A DNA stretch of 64,000 nt, taken from NCBI GenBank assembly GCA_037833965.1, contig AP031353.1, positions 20,524,501-20,588,500 of the forward strand. The letters run 5' to 3'. Position 1 is the stretch's first letter. Every line of letters starts with the position of its first letter. Position numbers and translations under genes: made by a program. The DNA is from Marchantia polymorpha subsp. ruderalis. Taxonomy: Eukaryota; Streptophyta; Marchantiopsida; Marchantiales; Marchantiaceae. Shown here one piece after another: positions 46,724 to 59,970 of the stretch. Below the pieces are notes generated by a model, which saw only the letters and a program-made list of their open reading frames with translations, was not told the DNA's origin and searched no databases.

Positions 46724-49700
46724 ATGGACTTCTTCTCAGGAGATCCCTCCAGCAGGAGGAAAGTCGATTTGGGAGGCCGCAGTAACAAGGAGAGGGATCG
46801 GGAAAAGCTTCTAGTGGAAGCTCGCCTGGAGCGTGAACAGAGGAAGCTTGTTCGTCTGCACAATCAAAGTGCCGCGCAGATTCAGGTTTCTTTCTTGGCT
46901 CATCTCACACTTGATAAGGGTAATTGACCGATGAGTTGCGGCTATCAACTGACGCCCTTATTGTGGACACCCGGCTAGCTGCGAGTATATTGTATATGCC
47001 GACTGCGGTCTCTGAGCTTTGGACCTCCTGTATGGACTTTACAATTTCGCAACTGACAATGCCACGGCAGTACTGCAAAGCAGACTCTTCTTTATTTCTT
47101 GAAATTATAACTCGCCTCTTCAAACGCATTGCACTATAGCGCCGTAGGTCGAATATCGTGGGCTAGTGTGAACTGCATGGTTGCGGGAATTCGCCCGTGG
47201 AACGTGTATTATATACACCATTGGAGCCATTCTTTTATACCGAGCTTTTTACCCAATTACCGAAAGGTTACCTTGTCTCTGTATATCCAAGATGTTGTTG
47301 ATCATCAAACCTGAACTGTCTTATAGAATTGGACTGTGGAAGGCTAAGAAATTCATTCGCACGCGTTTGTTTGTTGGAGATATGAAGCCCTTGTTACGTG
47401 GCTCCGATTTAGTAGGGTAGGTTGTCTCACAATTTTCCTTTTCCGAGCTATAAAAATTCCAGTAGATTTTTTAGCCATAATCTCGATTACCTCTGATTCA
47501 ATGGACAATCATATAATTCGCAGTTGAGGTTGTGACTGAGAGTCCCAGCACACTTTTAACATTTCAAAACGTTTCCCTCTTGATCTCCCGCTTTTCCAAG
47601 ATATGAACAAGCCGCTGAATAAGGAAAAGTTGGTCTAAATTGGACTTTTGTTTCAGTTAGGGAGACTAGAATCAATGAACTCATATAAACTTCCGGGACC
47701 AATCTTGGTTCTGTTTCGTGCAATCTGACTTTTAGCATTCACCCGTGTTTTGTGTGTTGTCAATACCAATACCAAAATTCAATACCATGTTAGGATTCGA
47801 ACCTGTTTTTTAGGTGTGCAATGTCGTCCTGAATTGTCGTGTCCGGTGAAAGAATACCCTGTGAATCTCTCTTGACACTATCCGTGCGACGGCCCCAGAC
47901 TCAGAAGTCAAATCGACTCACAAGGTTTTGCAAATGCACACAGTGTAGAACTGCGATCCCTTGCAACTGGCAGCTGCTTCTTAATTCCTTGATGTCCTGA
48001 TCATAGGTTTGTGTTCTTGTACATTGTTTGTGTATTTTACCTCGAGGAACAATGTTTTTCATCATTCATTTCCTATTATCGTACTAAGTTTTTCAAGTGT
48101 CTATAGAAGACCTTTATTATCCACGTGGTTTGCAAATAACATCTCGACGACGTCGACATCCATTTGCGGTTTGGTGGGAATAACCACATTAAGCTTTTAC
48201 AATATCTCTTTCATCTCTAACTTTTAAGATTTGTGGGCTTACTCTCATTCGTAACGTGCGTTGGTTATTTTCTGTTTTGCATCATTCCATCATGTCGGTG
48301 TTGGCAAACATAGAGCATAGACAGTCGAAATATTAGATCGTACCTCGCATTGTTGTCCCTTTCGAACCATCTTCAGATAGGTATGGAGTTTAGGTTTCTT
48401 ATGCTGGTCATTAATTACTCATGTCGAAATTCAAACACCACAGAAATGTTTTCGAGGGAGAAAAGTTGTTGCAGTAGCTCGTCCAGCCATACGATCGGAG
48501 TTTTGCAGTCAGTTTGGCGAATTTGGAGAGAAGGCAGACAGGTTTGCATCTTCAACCTTTTCTTCTTAGTTTGATTACTTTGTTTGTTGTATGACAAATC
48601 ATCACAAGTTTTTATCGGTGTTAGTAAAGCCTTTCTTTCCTTTTTTTCGTACAAAGGATGTCAGGTCAAGAAATTTGTCCACCTCGTTTCTCGCTGCTGC
48701 TGTGTGGACGTTTTTTGTCTTTACACTTTCATTGCTCATGTGTTCCTCGTCATGACTAATCAATTTGGGTAGAGTAAGTATATGCAGGAGAAGCTCTTAA
48801 ATGACATCCTCTCGATTCTTTCTTGCAGTACGGTGTTCAGGTCCTCTTCAAAATATTTTCCTCAATTATTTTTCTTTTTCAATGAGAAAGACGCTGGCGA
48901 TTGTCAGCGCCTTGTTCAAGCATGTCGACTGCTCCAACAGTCGTTAAGGGAAACAGGTGAGTGTTTGTTGAGCTTCTTAGGGGCTGCACATTTTCATTTA
49001 TAGAAGAAGCAGAACCTGGCTTTGTTTTTTCGCAGTATCTTCCTGCTGCTGACGATATCATATACGGAGCCTGGTTAGAGTCCGATTTCGCACTCTAATC
49101 AGGCTCCGGATGAATTTTTTTTTCCCATACCACGAACACAGTATTCATGAATATGAGCTATATTCTAGCATCAATGTCAGCAGCATAAAAACACAGATGT
49201 TGCTCTTTCAGAAAATTCGTATTTCGTGCTCATGATCGCCCAATTAATGTCCTTTGCTTGACAGGGGACGTTGTAGCTCTATTCACCGAAAATGATCAGA
49301 TAGATGGGCCTTTGGTCATATACAGAGTAAAACGGCTTGCTAGGATCTGTTTACAAACTCTTCATGTTCACCGGTGAGTTCTACAAAGCAGTTTGATTAA
49401 TTCAGATTCAGAAGCAATTAATGTGATGTATCAATAGGAGTGTACTAATGGTAAATGGTAAATGGTAAATGGTCAACAAGTCAGTCACCTTCGTCAGCTC
49501 TTTAGCTTTCTTCTGTAATTTTAGTGGCTAAAACCTGTCTCATATGTTCCAAAGTTAGTATAGGAAGAAAGCTGATGATAGTGGCAATGACAGATTCGCT
49601 ACTTCTTCTAGAGATTTGATCAATGCAGCACAATCTGCTAACATACCGGACCACTTGTTACGTGAATGGTCCAAGAACACAAGAGTCTTACTTTGATGCG

Positions 49701-52700
49701 GACTTCATTTATCTTGAAATATCTCGTCTTGAATCACTTGAATCAGAAACTACCACTACCAGACGTTGTAATGGTGCCTCTTATACCTGTGCAGCAACTC
49801 TTTGAAGGCGGAACTTTTGCAACCAGTCCAGGCGTTCAATTCCTTGACCAACTCGGCCACTTTGCTGTTGGACACTGTCCTGACTTTGACAGGAGATAAT
49901 TTTCCCTGGTCTGAAGTTGTTCTTAAGTACCTTCATGAGTACAAGCTGTTTTACCTTCTACGTAGTATTTTCCTTATGGTGGTAAGGTTTTCACCACGAA
50001 TCATTCAAACTTCACAGTTTCAAAACTGCTTTGGAAAAATATGTGACAGTGACGCCCCAGCCTTCTGAATTCATAACTTCATGTTTTCCTTGTCGCAGGA
50101 ACCAGAAGAAAAGCCAACTAAGATGACCTGTATAGAGAGTGCTGTTCTTGTATTTGCTTCTCGGCATGTTCGAAGTTTGCGAAGTGATACCAGCAAGCTC
50201 ACCAAAGGAAGCTTTTCAACTGATATACTTTCGATTCCATTAGTTTGGAAGCGTTTTCCAATATTCAAGCAGGTAGCGTTTCTATCCTCATTTACTGGTG
50301 GATGCTGTTGTGCAGTTTCTCTTTCCTACGGAATAGAAGATATCCACGTGTATGAGCTTCCTTCTTTCTGGATAATAGATCTATATTGATGGATAACGTA
50401 TATTTATTTCTTATGTATTCCAGGAATGCATCAAGGAGAAAGTCTGGGCTCACTCTGTTCACCAGATAGCTGCTTCTCTATCAGAGTTACTAAGCATCTT
50501 ACCTCCAGACACTTGTCCAGGATTTCCATCCAGCGTTTGTTTGCTGGGTAACTTATTAGAGATTGCTGCAGCAGCTATGCGTGGCCCTGATTGCGAATTA
50601 AAATTGGTAAGCAGCAATTTGCAGTGAAGAAATTTTTACTTGTGATGTTGTGCCTCGGATTTCCTCTACGATTTAATTGCCAACTGAATTAAGACTCATG
50701 CTAATGATTTCAGTCTACTGTCATGTATTAAGTGTAGCATAAACATGTGCCTGTCCCAGACGGATGACAATAAACCCCCCTCCCTGGCTAAGCGGTGTTA
50801 GTATGAAGAAATCGAGTACCATAATTCGAGGAGGTAGACGTGAGAGGAAGAAGAGAGGGGTCTACGTGATTCTGACACACACTTTGTCCTTGCCCTCCTT
50901 TTGTTGATGAGTGCTCTGAGCTCCGGGGACTCACCATTTTACCCCGCTTCTCGGTCTACAAACATCGCAGCATCCCTCACATTTTTCAACTCGGGCAACT
51001 TCGCACCGATATTAAGTACCGTATGTAGATGGATTGAAGATTCCAGAGAAGAGAGTGTTGTCTTTAACTTGTGAACTTTACTTCACGCAGGCATCCGATT
51101 TCGCTCTAGTTACAAGGTATCTGATGGAACGGCTTCCTGCAAGTTTTTACAAATTCGTAAAAGCTCTCGATGAAGGTAACTTAGCAAAATGCTCATTGGA
51201 CTGCTTAGGTTGTATGTTAAAGTTCCACGTATGGGAAATCTGAGACGAAAGTTGTCCTTAACAACTCTGGCTAATTGAAAATGGTAGATTAGGTAGAAAA
51301 CATGTCGGCTACCTTACGTGCCTATGTCTGAATCGTCAAGTGGACCAGGTTATGAAGATGAGATGGACGTGGATGGCTTTGGTAAAGTCACAATGCCGGA
51401 GCCAGAATTGAAAGAGCAGCTGAAGTACGCCGAAGACTATGAGCTCCTAAAAACTTTGGTACCGCCTGCTCTTCCGTCATCTCTATTTAGAGTTTACCTT
51501 TTCTTTTTTGAGGATAAATAGTGCGTCAGTTGAGATGCAACCATGGATTTGCACATGATTAACATGTTCAAGTGTAGCTCCAGACGAATGTTTTTATTCG
51601 TTATTTGAAGTAGAAAGAGCTAAGCGTGACATCATCGTTATGCAGGTGAGAGTAACTTGCTCAAGTAGTGCTACTTCCACCACGGAAGCGCCATCTTCAA
51701 CCGAAGCAGCCGCCGTTGGAGCTGTTTGTGCATTTTTGTACGCAACTTTCACAGTTTTGCCGTCCAATTTGGTCATGACAGGATTGGCCTACAGAGCAGA
51801 GTTGGTTCCGCAGCTCTGGCAGTATATAAAGCGTTGTCATCTTGCACATTCTTGGCCCTCTTTAGAACTCGTAGGAGATGCCAGCGATTCGCAGGTTCCT
51901 GCGGATCTACTTGGTTGGATGCTACCCCTGGCAGTATTTTGCCCAGTATTCAGGTGAGATTCATACCTGCCTTATTTGTTCGAATGAGAACTCTGTAATG
52001 GACCTGTACAAATCGCCTCTCCTAATTCTGAATTTGTCTGACTGAATTATAACCTTCGACGACCATCTCACTGTTTCGTAGATTCGTTTTACATATCTCT
52101 ATTTGATGAGAAACGAAATATAGATCTTTGTCTTTGTTTTCTATAATTTGCGCCAAAAAAATGCTGGGTGGGCGACTGACTTCCACAACTCATTTTTCAG
52201 CTATCTATTGACGACTATTGATAATGAAGAATTTTACGAGCAGCAGAGACCTCTGTCTCTTGAAGATCTTGTACAGTTGGTCACCATTCTGAAAGAGGTA
52301 CTGAAGATATCTTTGTTTCTGAAGTAACGAGTTCATTTCCACATTTTGTTCGAATGTATTACTGTACGTCGCTTCCACAAGTCCCACAATCAGCAGAAGT
52401 TTGATAAAGTTTTGTAATGTACAGGCGCTTTGGCAGCTTCTGTGGGTCATGAGTGCCAAGCCACCGTCAATCGTGTCTAATCAGAGGCTAGGTCAGACTC
52501 TACAAAACAGAATGTTCTCCTCCAAAGCTATCCGAGATCGTGTTGCTGATGTGTCTGCCAGTCTTTTGGCAGCGGTAAGTCGACCTCTTTATCTCTATTC
52601 TCCACACCACCAGCGGTGCTCTTACCTTCAACCCGGAATCTCCCTGTTCGTCTTTTGGTTGTACACATATTATTCTCTCTAAGTTGAGTCACCACGCTTC

Positions 52701-55700
52701 GGTTGGACCCCTTCAGTCGCGCTTGTTGCTCAAATCTATACTACGGCGGTTTTGTTCTTATTTCATAATAAGTATCTGCGAATAATCAGTATTCAGTTAG
52801 TTGGCACTTTGCTGCATATGTGAACAGTTACATGACCGCAACAGCAGGAGGCAATTTTCACCACCACAGCATTTTCATGCGCGGGAGGCTGTCGATGAGA
52901 ATTTCTTTGCCCAAGTGAGTTGGAAACTTTAGCTTGTATGTCGTGATTGTCTTCTCTCGTATCTAATGAATCGATGTCTATCTCGGCTCATTTATACATG
53001 AGTTCTTGGTATAAACTCGTGGCCATTGTCTTAAGCACAATTTATACTCTAGTGCCTAAAAGCACAGTTCAGTCTTTTTAAGGGTTTTTTGTGGTAAGAG
53101 GACGCTGTGCTTGTTTTGAAAGCCGTAGTTTAAGCGTGTTTCAAGTTGTGTAGAAAGAGATTTGGAGATGTTAAGAGAGATATAAGTCTGGATTGGATCT
53201 GACTGGCAGGCAGAAGGGGAGAATACGCGGGCCCAGTACCTTTTGCGGAAAGCTCCATTTTTGGTACCTTTCACGGATAGAGTGCGCATATACACGGTAC
53301 ATCACAGAAGCCAACTTCTGCTCGAATACTTTTTGTCAGCATCGTCCTAGTCGTTCGAATCTTCAAGCCGTAAGCTTGAAATAGATTACTGGTGTTGTAA
53401 ATCTTTCACAAGTATGTAGCTGTCGGAGACTTTGAACACTGGAGATAAGTAAATCCCTTTACTGCTTGTAATTTTGCAGTCCCAATTGACAGCTGCCCGG
53501 CAGCATAGCACCCATCAAACTCCTTTTCCAAGGTTGCGGGTGAGGATAAGAAGAGACCGGATTATAGAAGATGCTTTTGCTCAACTGAATCCCCTTGCGG
53601 AGGAGGCTCTGAGAGGCACGGTAAGACACTAGATGGTTCATTTTTTTCAGCACTTATTCAATAAGGGTGAGTTTGTCCGATCATCGGAATTCCGGGAGGA
53701 CCTATACTTGAAACGGTGATCTTTCTACTAATGTTATTTATTGATCTTTATAGATCCGGGTGACATTTGTGAATGAGTTGGGAGTGGAGGAAGCTGGTGT
53801 TGATGGAGGTGGAATCTTTAAGGATTTCATGGAAAACATCACGAAGGCGGCCTTCGACATACAGTATGGTCTTTTTAAGGTTCGTTATTGAATTATCATG
53901 CCCGGAGTGTAAATCCACAAAGTCACTCGCTTCTTTTCCCACCCAAAGTTGGTTGCTCTTTGATATTCGACGTCGAAGAGATGTGGATCGTCTCTTCGAA
54001 GCAGCTTCTTTTTCGTTTTTGACGTTCACATGGTTGACTACATCAACTTCAGTGGACCACGTTAATTTTAGTGTCGAATTCTATTAACATGTTTATGGCG
54101 TTCTGCTTGAATATTACAAATCAGTTATTGTATGGAAACGTAGCCTTTTGCAAGCTGATTAGGTCGCTCGACGTGGTAATTTTTGAAACAGCTTGAAATC
54201 AACGAGAATTGACAGTTGAAGAGGAATCTAATGAAGTGCGTTTTATGTTTTTTCAGGAAACTTCAGATCATCTCCTGTACCCTAATCCTGCGTCAAATAT
54301 GGTACACGACGACCACCTTCACTACTTCGAGTTTCTCGGCAAAATTCTGGGAAAGGTAGAGGACCTTCACTATATATGAGATTTCTCTATACTCTGTCAT
54401 TGTGCAATTGTAGAGGAATATGCATGAGCTAGGGAATATTGACTGTAGGTGTTGTATTTTGTATAATGCAGGCCATGTTTGAAGGAATATTGGTGGACAT
54501 ACCGTTCGCGACATTTTTCTTGAGCAAGCTGCGGAATAAGTAAAGACTGAACTTAAATGCACGCCATATCCACATGATCACGATGATAGATTCTCTTACC
54601 GAATCCACAGAATGTAGTAATGTTGTTCTTATTTCTTCCAGGACCAGTGGCATATTTCTCACATGTTACTTCGTTTTAGGCTATCAAATTAATTGCAACT
54701 ACTTTTGAAGGTCCCAGTCATTTTTCAGTGTGTTTATTCACCTACCATGGTTCCCTTGAGGTTTATGATTCTTGTAATGTGTCTACAGACACAATTTTCT
54801 TCACGATTTGCCGTCATTGGATCCGGAGCTCTATCGGAGCCTTCTATTTCTCAAGGTATGGTTTCGAGAATTTAAGTCTGAGGCTCTCGGTAACGTGGAT
54901 AGAACGGTCGGGTGGTTTGGGAGTATTAAATGCCAGTCGCAAACCTTGTAGCTGGTTCGGATAGCAACTAGCAAAATTTGGGTGTAGAATGGGTAGAAAG
55001 GTGGAAACCGTCTTCGCGTTTAATCGATAGATACAATACTGTTGTATTCATCTTAGTTATGGGTGCCCAAGTTTCAACGTTTTCTGTCTTATTCTGTGTG
55101 CAGCATTATAGTGGAGATCTTTCTCAATTGGGGTTATTTTTTGTCATCGAGAATAATGAATACGGTGAACAAATGGAGATCGAGCTTCTGAAGGATGGCA
55201 AGGATATGCCTGTTACAAACAAGAACAAGATTAACTACATACATCTGGTGGCTAATCATCGTCTCAACACCCAAGTAAGACATCACTCTTGTATCTTTGA
55301 TATCTGACAGAGAGTATGTCCTTTCTTTGCGTAGGTACTTATCATATAACAAATGATGTGAAGACGAGGAATATTAACAATGTCGACAATTTATAAAATC
55401 CTTTCAATATTCTTGAATTCTTTGACGAATTTCCGGCTTCTAATTTTTTGACAATGTTTTATCTCAGATACGGCAACAGAGTTCTTACTTTTTACGGGGG
55501 TTTCAGCAACTGATAAAGATGGAATGGATCAACATGTTCAATGAACAAGAACTACAGGTGGGTCAATACTTTTATGCTTTCCCTATTTAAGAATATTTCC
55601 TTGGTTTTTATGATTCTTAGCCCAATCACGATCAGATTCAGGGCATCTCTAAAGAAGGGACACCGCTTGACACGTCTCACAGACTGATCTATTTCCAAGC

Positions 55701-57615
55701 CTATATTACTCCACTGGTTGTGGTGCACATGCGTACGAGGCATTAGGTAACTGAATTTTTCTATTCGGAACTGCAGATTCTCATATCTGGCTCACAGGAG
55801 GGAATGGATGTGAATGACTTGCGTTCAAATGTGCACTATGCTGGTGGTTACTCTGAGGTAAAAATCTGAGATATTACTCAGGATTTATCCCTTTTAGAAG
55901 TTGAAAAAGGCTGTATGATGATGATCTCTCAGGTCAAGAAGCAGAAAATTACTAATATACTACAGGAAGGAAGAGCTCTTCACGATGCTATGCTTACATT
56001 CTCGTCATTCAGCTCGAAGTTGTATAATACAGCGGGATGGATTGCTAGACTTTAAAATAGAAATTACACGGAGTAAATAAATTCTTTCTAAGTGTTGGAA
56101 GGCTTGGTTATTCCTAGTGCTGGCTTGAAATTAAAACTTGCACGTGGTGATGTCTTGAAGATGATCTAAGCACTCAGATTAATCTTCCTTCAGTTGACTG
56201 CTTCTCATTCAATCATGACATTTGAAAGCTTCAATTTGGCTGTGAGTTCTAAGAAGCGTCTGTTGCCTGTTCATAGACCCATCCTGTGATTGAAATGTTC
56301 TGGGACGTCGTGAAGACTTTAGATATGGACCTGCAGCAGAAGTTTCTCAAGTAAGTTCCATCGAAAAATTCGTGGAGAAAGAGATCTTGCATTATGGTTT
56401 TAAACTATACCGTTGCTGGAACTGTAACACTGTTGCTGTGTGCAGGTTTGTTACAGGTTGTTCTCGGGGACCTTTGCTGGGTTTCAAGTATTTAGAGCCC
56501 CGATTTTGTATTCAAAGGTACGTGCTTAAATCTCTCAAGTATCCATTAGCTCTTTCAAATTTATGTAATCCTCTGTTATGTGGTTTTTGTCTTGATGTTA
56601 TTGATCGCCTTTTTGGGTTCAAATTCAGAAGAAAGGGAGTTGGAACGATGTATCGTCATAACTCACGAAAATTGAATGACGACTACTGTAGGTTACACCG
56701 AGCTAGTTATGTGCACCAAGAATTCTGGTCTTTTGTTTCAAAATCGGAATAGTGATTTGCCTCAAAGGTGTCCTGACAATAATGAACGGGCCCAACTCAC
56801 ATCAGGTTCAAATTAGAGGGGTCTTTCTTGTATATTCCCCATGTATGGTTTGACCCAGAAACTGCATCTGCAACTAAGATTTTGTGCGAATGACGAGAAT
56901 CAGCATCTGTAATGTTTGCTAGTCACAAGACTGCTTTAGACTTCTCGAAATGAAACATGTTAGCCTGTAGCCCTAGGCATAAGGATAATAGCATGTTGCG
57001 CTTCTCTGATCGAGGCAATCAAGGCAATCAGAGAAGGGGAACAGATTATTATCCTGATGCCCGGGGCTACAGGCATACATTTCGCTCTCGAAATTGGCCC
57101 GACTTGTGTTTAGACACATATCCATCCAAAGTCCCCAATGTACGAGTCCCTGTACAGTATGGTTTGTCGTGTACAAAGATTCGATCACTGGTTTCACACG
57201 TGCGTACATCACAGGGAAGTTCGAAAATTTAAGATGCCTTCTGGATCTTGTCGTCTGTAAAACGTTTCTGACGACAACGTTTCTCGGCTGCTTGTTTCCA
57301 TTCGTTTTCTTTGCAGAGCTGCTCCTGAAGATGCATCCGAGGAGACGTTGGATCGGCTACCAACGTCAGCTACTTGCATGAACCTTCTAAAGCTTCCACC
57401 ATACAGAAGGTAAACGGCTACTTAATTGATATGCTAACATTATCGGTCTGCATCATGTTCTCCACGTTGATTATTCGTTGATGATCTATATGATCTCGAA
57501 ACTCACATTCCTACACTGCTTATGTTGCAACTTGGGTCTTATTACCAGCAAGGAAACCATCCAAGAGAAGCTGCTTTATGCCATCACAGCAGGGGCTGGT
57601 TTCGATTTAAGCTAA
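46724..57615 (+). CDS. UPL6: HECT-type E3 ubiquitin-protein ligase, UPL6-like
   Basis: About 27 exons (about 1040 residues; Arabidopsis UPL6 is of similar size). Exons: 46724-46885, 48444-48541, 48829-48956, 49265-49373, 49795-49981, 50099-50272, 50424-50606, 51091-51175, 51349-51458, 51578-51609 (uncertain), about 51666-51953, 52201-52297, 52425-52574, 52828-52914, 53210-53296, 53480-53620, 53754-53879, 54257-54355, 54472-54539, 54789-54855, 55104-55274, 55468-55557, 55777-55857, 56277-56350, 56446-56517, 57317-57409, 57549-57615. The start [20 protein letters not shown] is the UPL6 signature. An IQ motif ([13 protein letters not shown]) spans intron 1. The C-terminal HECT domain runs from [20 protein letters not shown] through [19 protein letters not shown] and [13 protein letters not shown] to the thioester Cys in [14 protein letters not shown] (codon 57375-57377), ending AGAGFDLS. 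It takes ubiquitin from an E2 onto this Cys, then to substrates. The join around 51459-51670 is unsure. Confidence 0.93.
49065..49108. repeat. Hairpin in an intron of the UPL6-like gene
   Basis: CGGAGCCTG-TTAGAGT is matched by ACTCTAA-CAGGCTCCG, giving 17-bp arms with a single mismatch and a 10-base loop. It sits between the exons ending 48956 and starting 49265. Confidence 0.9.
56957..57080. repeat. Long imperfect fold-back in an intron of the UPL6-like gene
   Basis: The left arm (GCCTGTAGCCC, GGCAT, AGGATAATA, CTTCTCTGAT) is mirrored in order by AATCAGAGAAG, TATTATCCT, ATGCC, GGGCTACAGGC. The whole folds into a stem of about 45 paired bases with small bulges and a short loop near 57011-57025. 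It lies in the intron 56518-57316. It could be a MITE or a microRNA-type precursor; it has no coding content. Confidence 0.85.
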
Positions 57616-59262
57616 ATTACGAGTATACCTTGATAATCAATGTCTCCGGCTACTGTTGCGGGAGCCATATGAATCTTTTGTCTGGGACAGTGCGGATTGT
57701 TGATGAGAGGGTGAAGGAGGCGCAGAGTGGTGTGGCAGTTTTTCCCACTAGTTTTCCAGCGGTGAAGAATTGTGAAGAGATCCAGTGGAGTTTCTTCTGA
57801 ATTATCGGTTAGTAATGTGGATTCAAAGAGCAGTTGAAAGTTACCCTCATCAAAACTGCTCTTAAAAAACTACCTGTCGTGAATCTGGGAAGTCCTGAAT
57901 TGTGATTGCAGCCACCCATCTATCACGCAGATCAGTAAGATGGCTCTGGTCAACTGCTCCTCCTAGAGAAAGCAAGTGGTATGTCGTACCAGAACTTATG
58001 GAGTACTTCCGAAGCTGAGAAAGCAGATCCCAGAATGGGTTCTGTTCCGGTGATGTGTAGCAATTAGAGCAGCTCCTGCTTTCACAAATACCGTCAATCG
58101 TGCAATCTATGCGGTCCACTGTAAATCTGATTTTGTCATACACAGCCATTGATCACCACAATATTGTACAATGGAGTGAGCAGTGCTCGAAATGTATAAT
58201 CCATCCACGAATCCACTGTGCCTTAGTAGGCATTCGTGCTGTCATTTTTGCTACGAAATGTCCTCGAGTCTTTGTGGAGAAAGTTCGTAGTCGCCGTTTT
58301 CGTCTTGTATGAATTTCAATAAAGATATGAACATGGATACCTTCTGCTTGCTTACATTGTAATTAGGTAGAGCATTGGTTCGGTCTTCGGCCCCATTTCA
58401 AGCATATTTTCTTTCCAGGTTCGTATTCATGTCAATGTCCATCGGGAGGAGTTACGATATTCAAGAGCAGGTAGGAGGTGCTGTCAGTTGTAGTTTAAAG
58501 GAGTTTAAAGAATATGTTCAAATTAGTCAAGGACATAAACTTGACATTCACGGATCAATGCCATGATGTACCTTTTGCTAAGATCTCGTGATTAAAGAAG
58601 TGAATGAAGATTCTTGGTCAATCGATGGGATACTTACTTCTGAGTTTTCTGCAGTATGCACAATCGTGAAGAAGGCCGTAATAATCATGGGTCATTCATT
58701 CATTTCAGCACTCAGCTCAATCGATCAGTACATGCACTCTAGGGATGGCCTCTTTATAGAGCTTCTAGTAAAATCACTTTTGTGCAGTGATCGAGAGCAT
58801 CAGCCGATCTCTACACGAACAATGCCGAGCGCGCAGTCGCATGTCAAAGGCTTGGTCTCACGCAAGAGCAGAGAAGCATAACTATCGTGAGCTACAAACC
58901 GTCGGTACAGACTGAACTCGTGTCACAAGGTCATCACTACAGGGGCAGTGCTCGAGAGATACCTGACAGGCATGCCATTTTCAGTACTACGGGAAGGATG
59001 TAAAAGCTTTGTTGCTGGAAAGTGGCACAGACGTTGGACTGCAAGACCCTTGGATGTAATATGGATTAAGGGCACACTCGTGTAAGGTTAAGATGGGATC
59101 AGGGCACGTAAATATCATCCAGCCTACGCCGACTTAATACAGAAAAAACCCCGCAAATGAGAAGATGCAATAGAGGACGGCCTGAAGAGCATAATATTTT
59201 TCCATAGAGTTGAAGAAGACCAGAAAATTGGAAAAAAGAAATGAAACCATACATAATTTCAT

Positions 59263-59316
59263 CTTCGACTGGTACGGTTATAGTTTCATCCTAGACTATA
59301 AGCTTACCAGTCGAAG
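59263..59316. repeat. Two-part hairpin
   Basis: The outer arms CTTCGACTGGTA and TACCAGTCGAAG pair perfectly (12 bp). The inner arms TTATAGT and ACTATAA add 7 bp after a small bulge. The loop is about 10 bases. It lies about 1 kb upstream of the SYP61-like start codon. Confidence 0.92.
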
Positions 59317-59787
59317 GTACAAGGTTAAGTTAAGAGCTCAAGCTCCCTCGCAGGGAAGCGAATACCGCCGTCATGATCATCAGTCAGCGGAATCACACCA
59401 TAAGTCGCATGCGTGCAAGAGATGCAAGAGTTGAAAATCATGAGAAGCGCAGCAAGAGGAGTGCGAGCGGAACAACGGTGGGAATCCCGGGAAACGCAGA
59501 ATGGGAGAGGATGAAGAATAATGAATGGCGTGCCAAGGCTAGAGGGCGAGCCGAAGAGAGCAGCTAAAAGAGCACCCAAGTGTCGACTGGTCTTTGGGAA
59601 GGAGTCCGAGACGGAGGGACGAGGGACTCGCGCTCCGGAGTCCACCAGATCAAGGCCCACGAGCTGAAGAGCAGAGCAGAGCAGAGTGTGCTGCTATCCC
59701 GTCCCGTCCCGTCCCCGCTCCTCTTCGCTTCGCTTCCCTTCCTTTCCCTTGCCTTGCCTTTCTTCGCGTCACGAGAAAGTTGTGCAT

Positions 59788-59808
59788 CAGCAGCAGCAGC
59801 AGCAGCAG
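59788..59808 (+). repeat. (CAG)7 microsatellite
   Basis: Seven perfect CAG units in the GC-rich leader region of the SYP61-like gene. Confidence 0.95.
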
Positions 59809-59930
59809 GCAGGGTCGGAAAAGGCAAAGCTGCTCTGCTCTTGTGTCGTTCGTCTGTCAGCAGCAGCTGCTTGCCTCCTCTCTCTCACTCGCTCACGCTG
59901 TTCGAGCTCGTCGAGGGAGGGGACGGGGAG

Positions 59931-59970
59931 CGAGAGAGAGAGAGAAACAGAGAGAGAGAGAGAAGGAGAG
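59931..59970 (+). repeat. (GA)n tract
   Basis: GA dinucleotide runs broken by AACA and a few other bases, about 340 bp upstream of the SYP61-like start codon. GA/CT tracts are common in plant promoters and 5' leaders. Confidence 0.85.

Noticed and set aside
47129..47420. Candidate extra exon in UPL6 intron 1 (frame with [15 protein letters not shown])
   Set aside because: The IQ motif joins perfectly between 46885 and 48444, and family alignment leaves no room for additional residues.
47790..47900. Possible minus-strand tRNA or SINE (GGTTCGAATCC box-B match)
   Set aside because: No box A or cloverleaf can be formed upstream of it; it is inside intron 1 of the UPL6-like gene.
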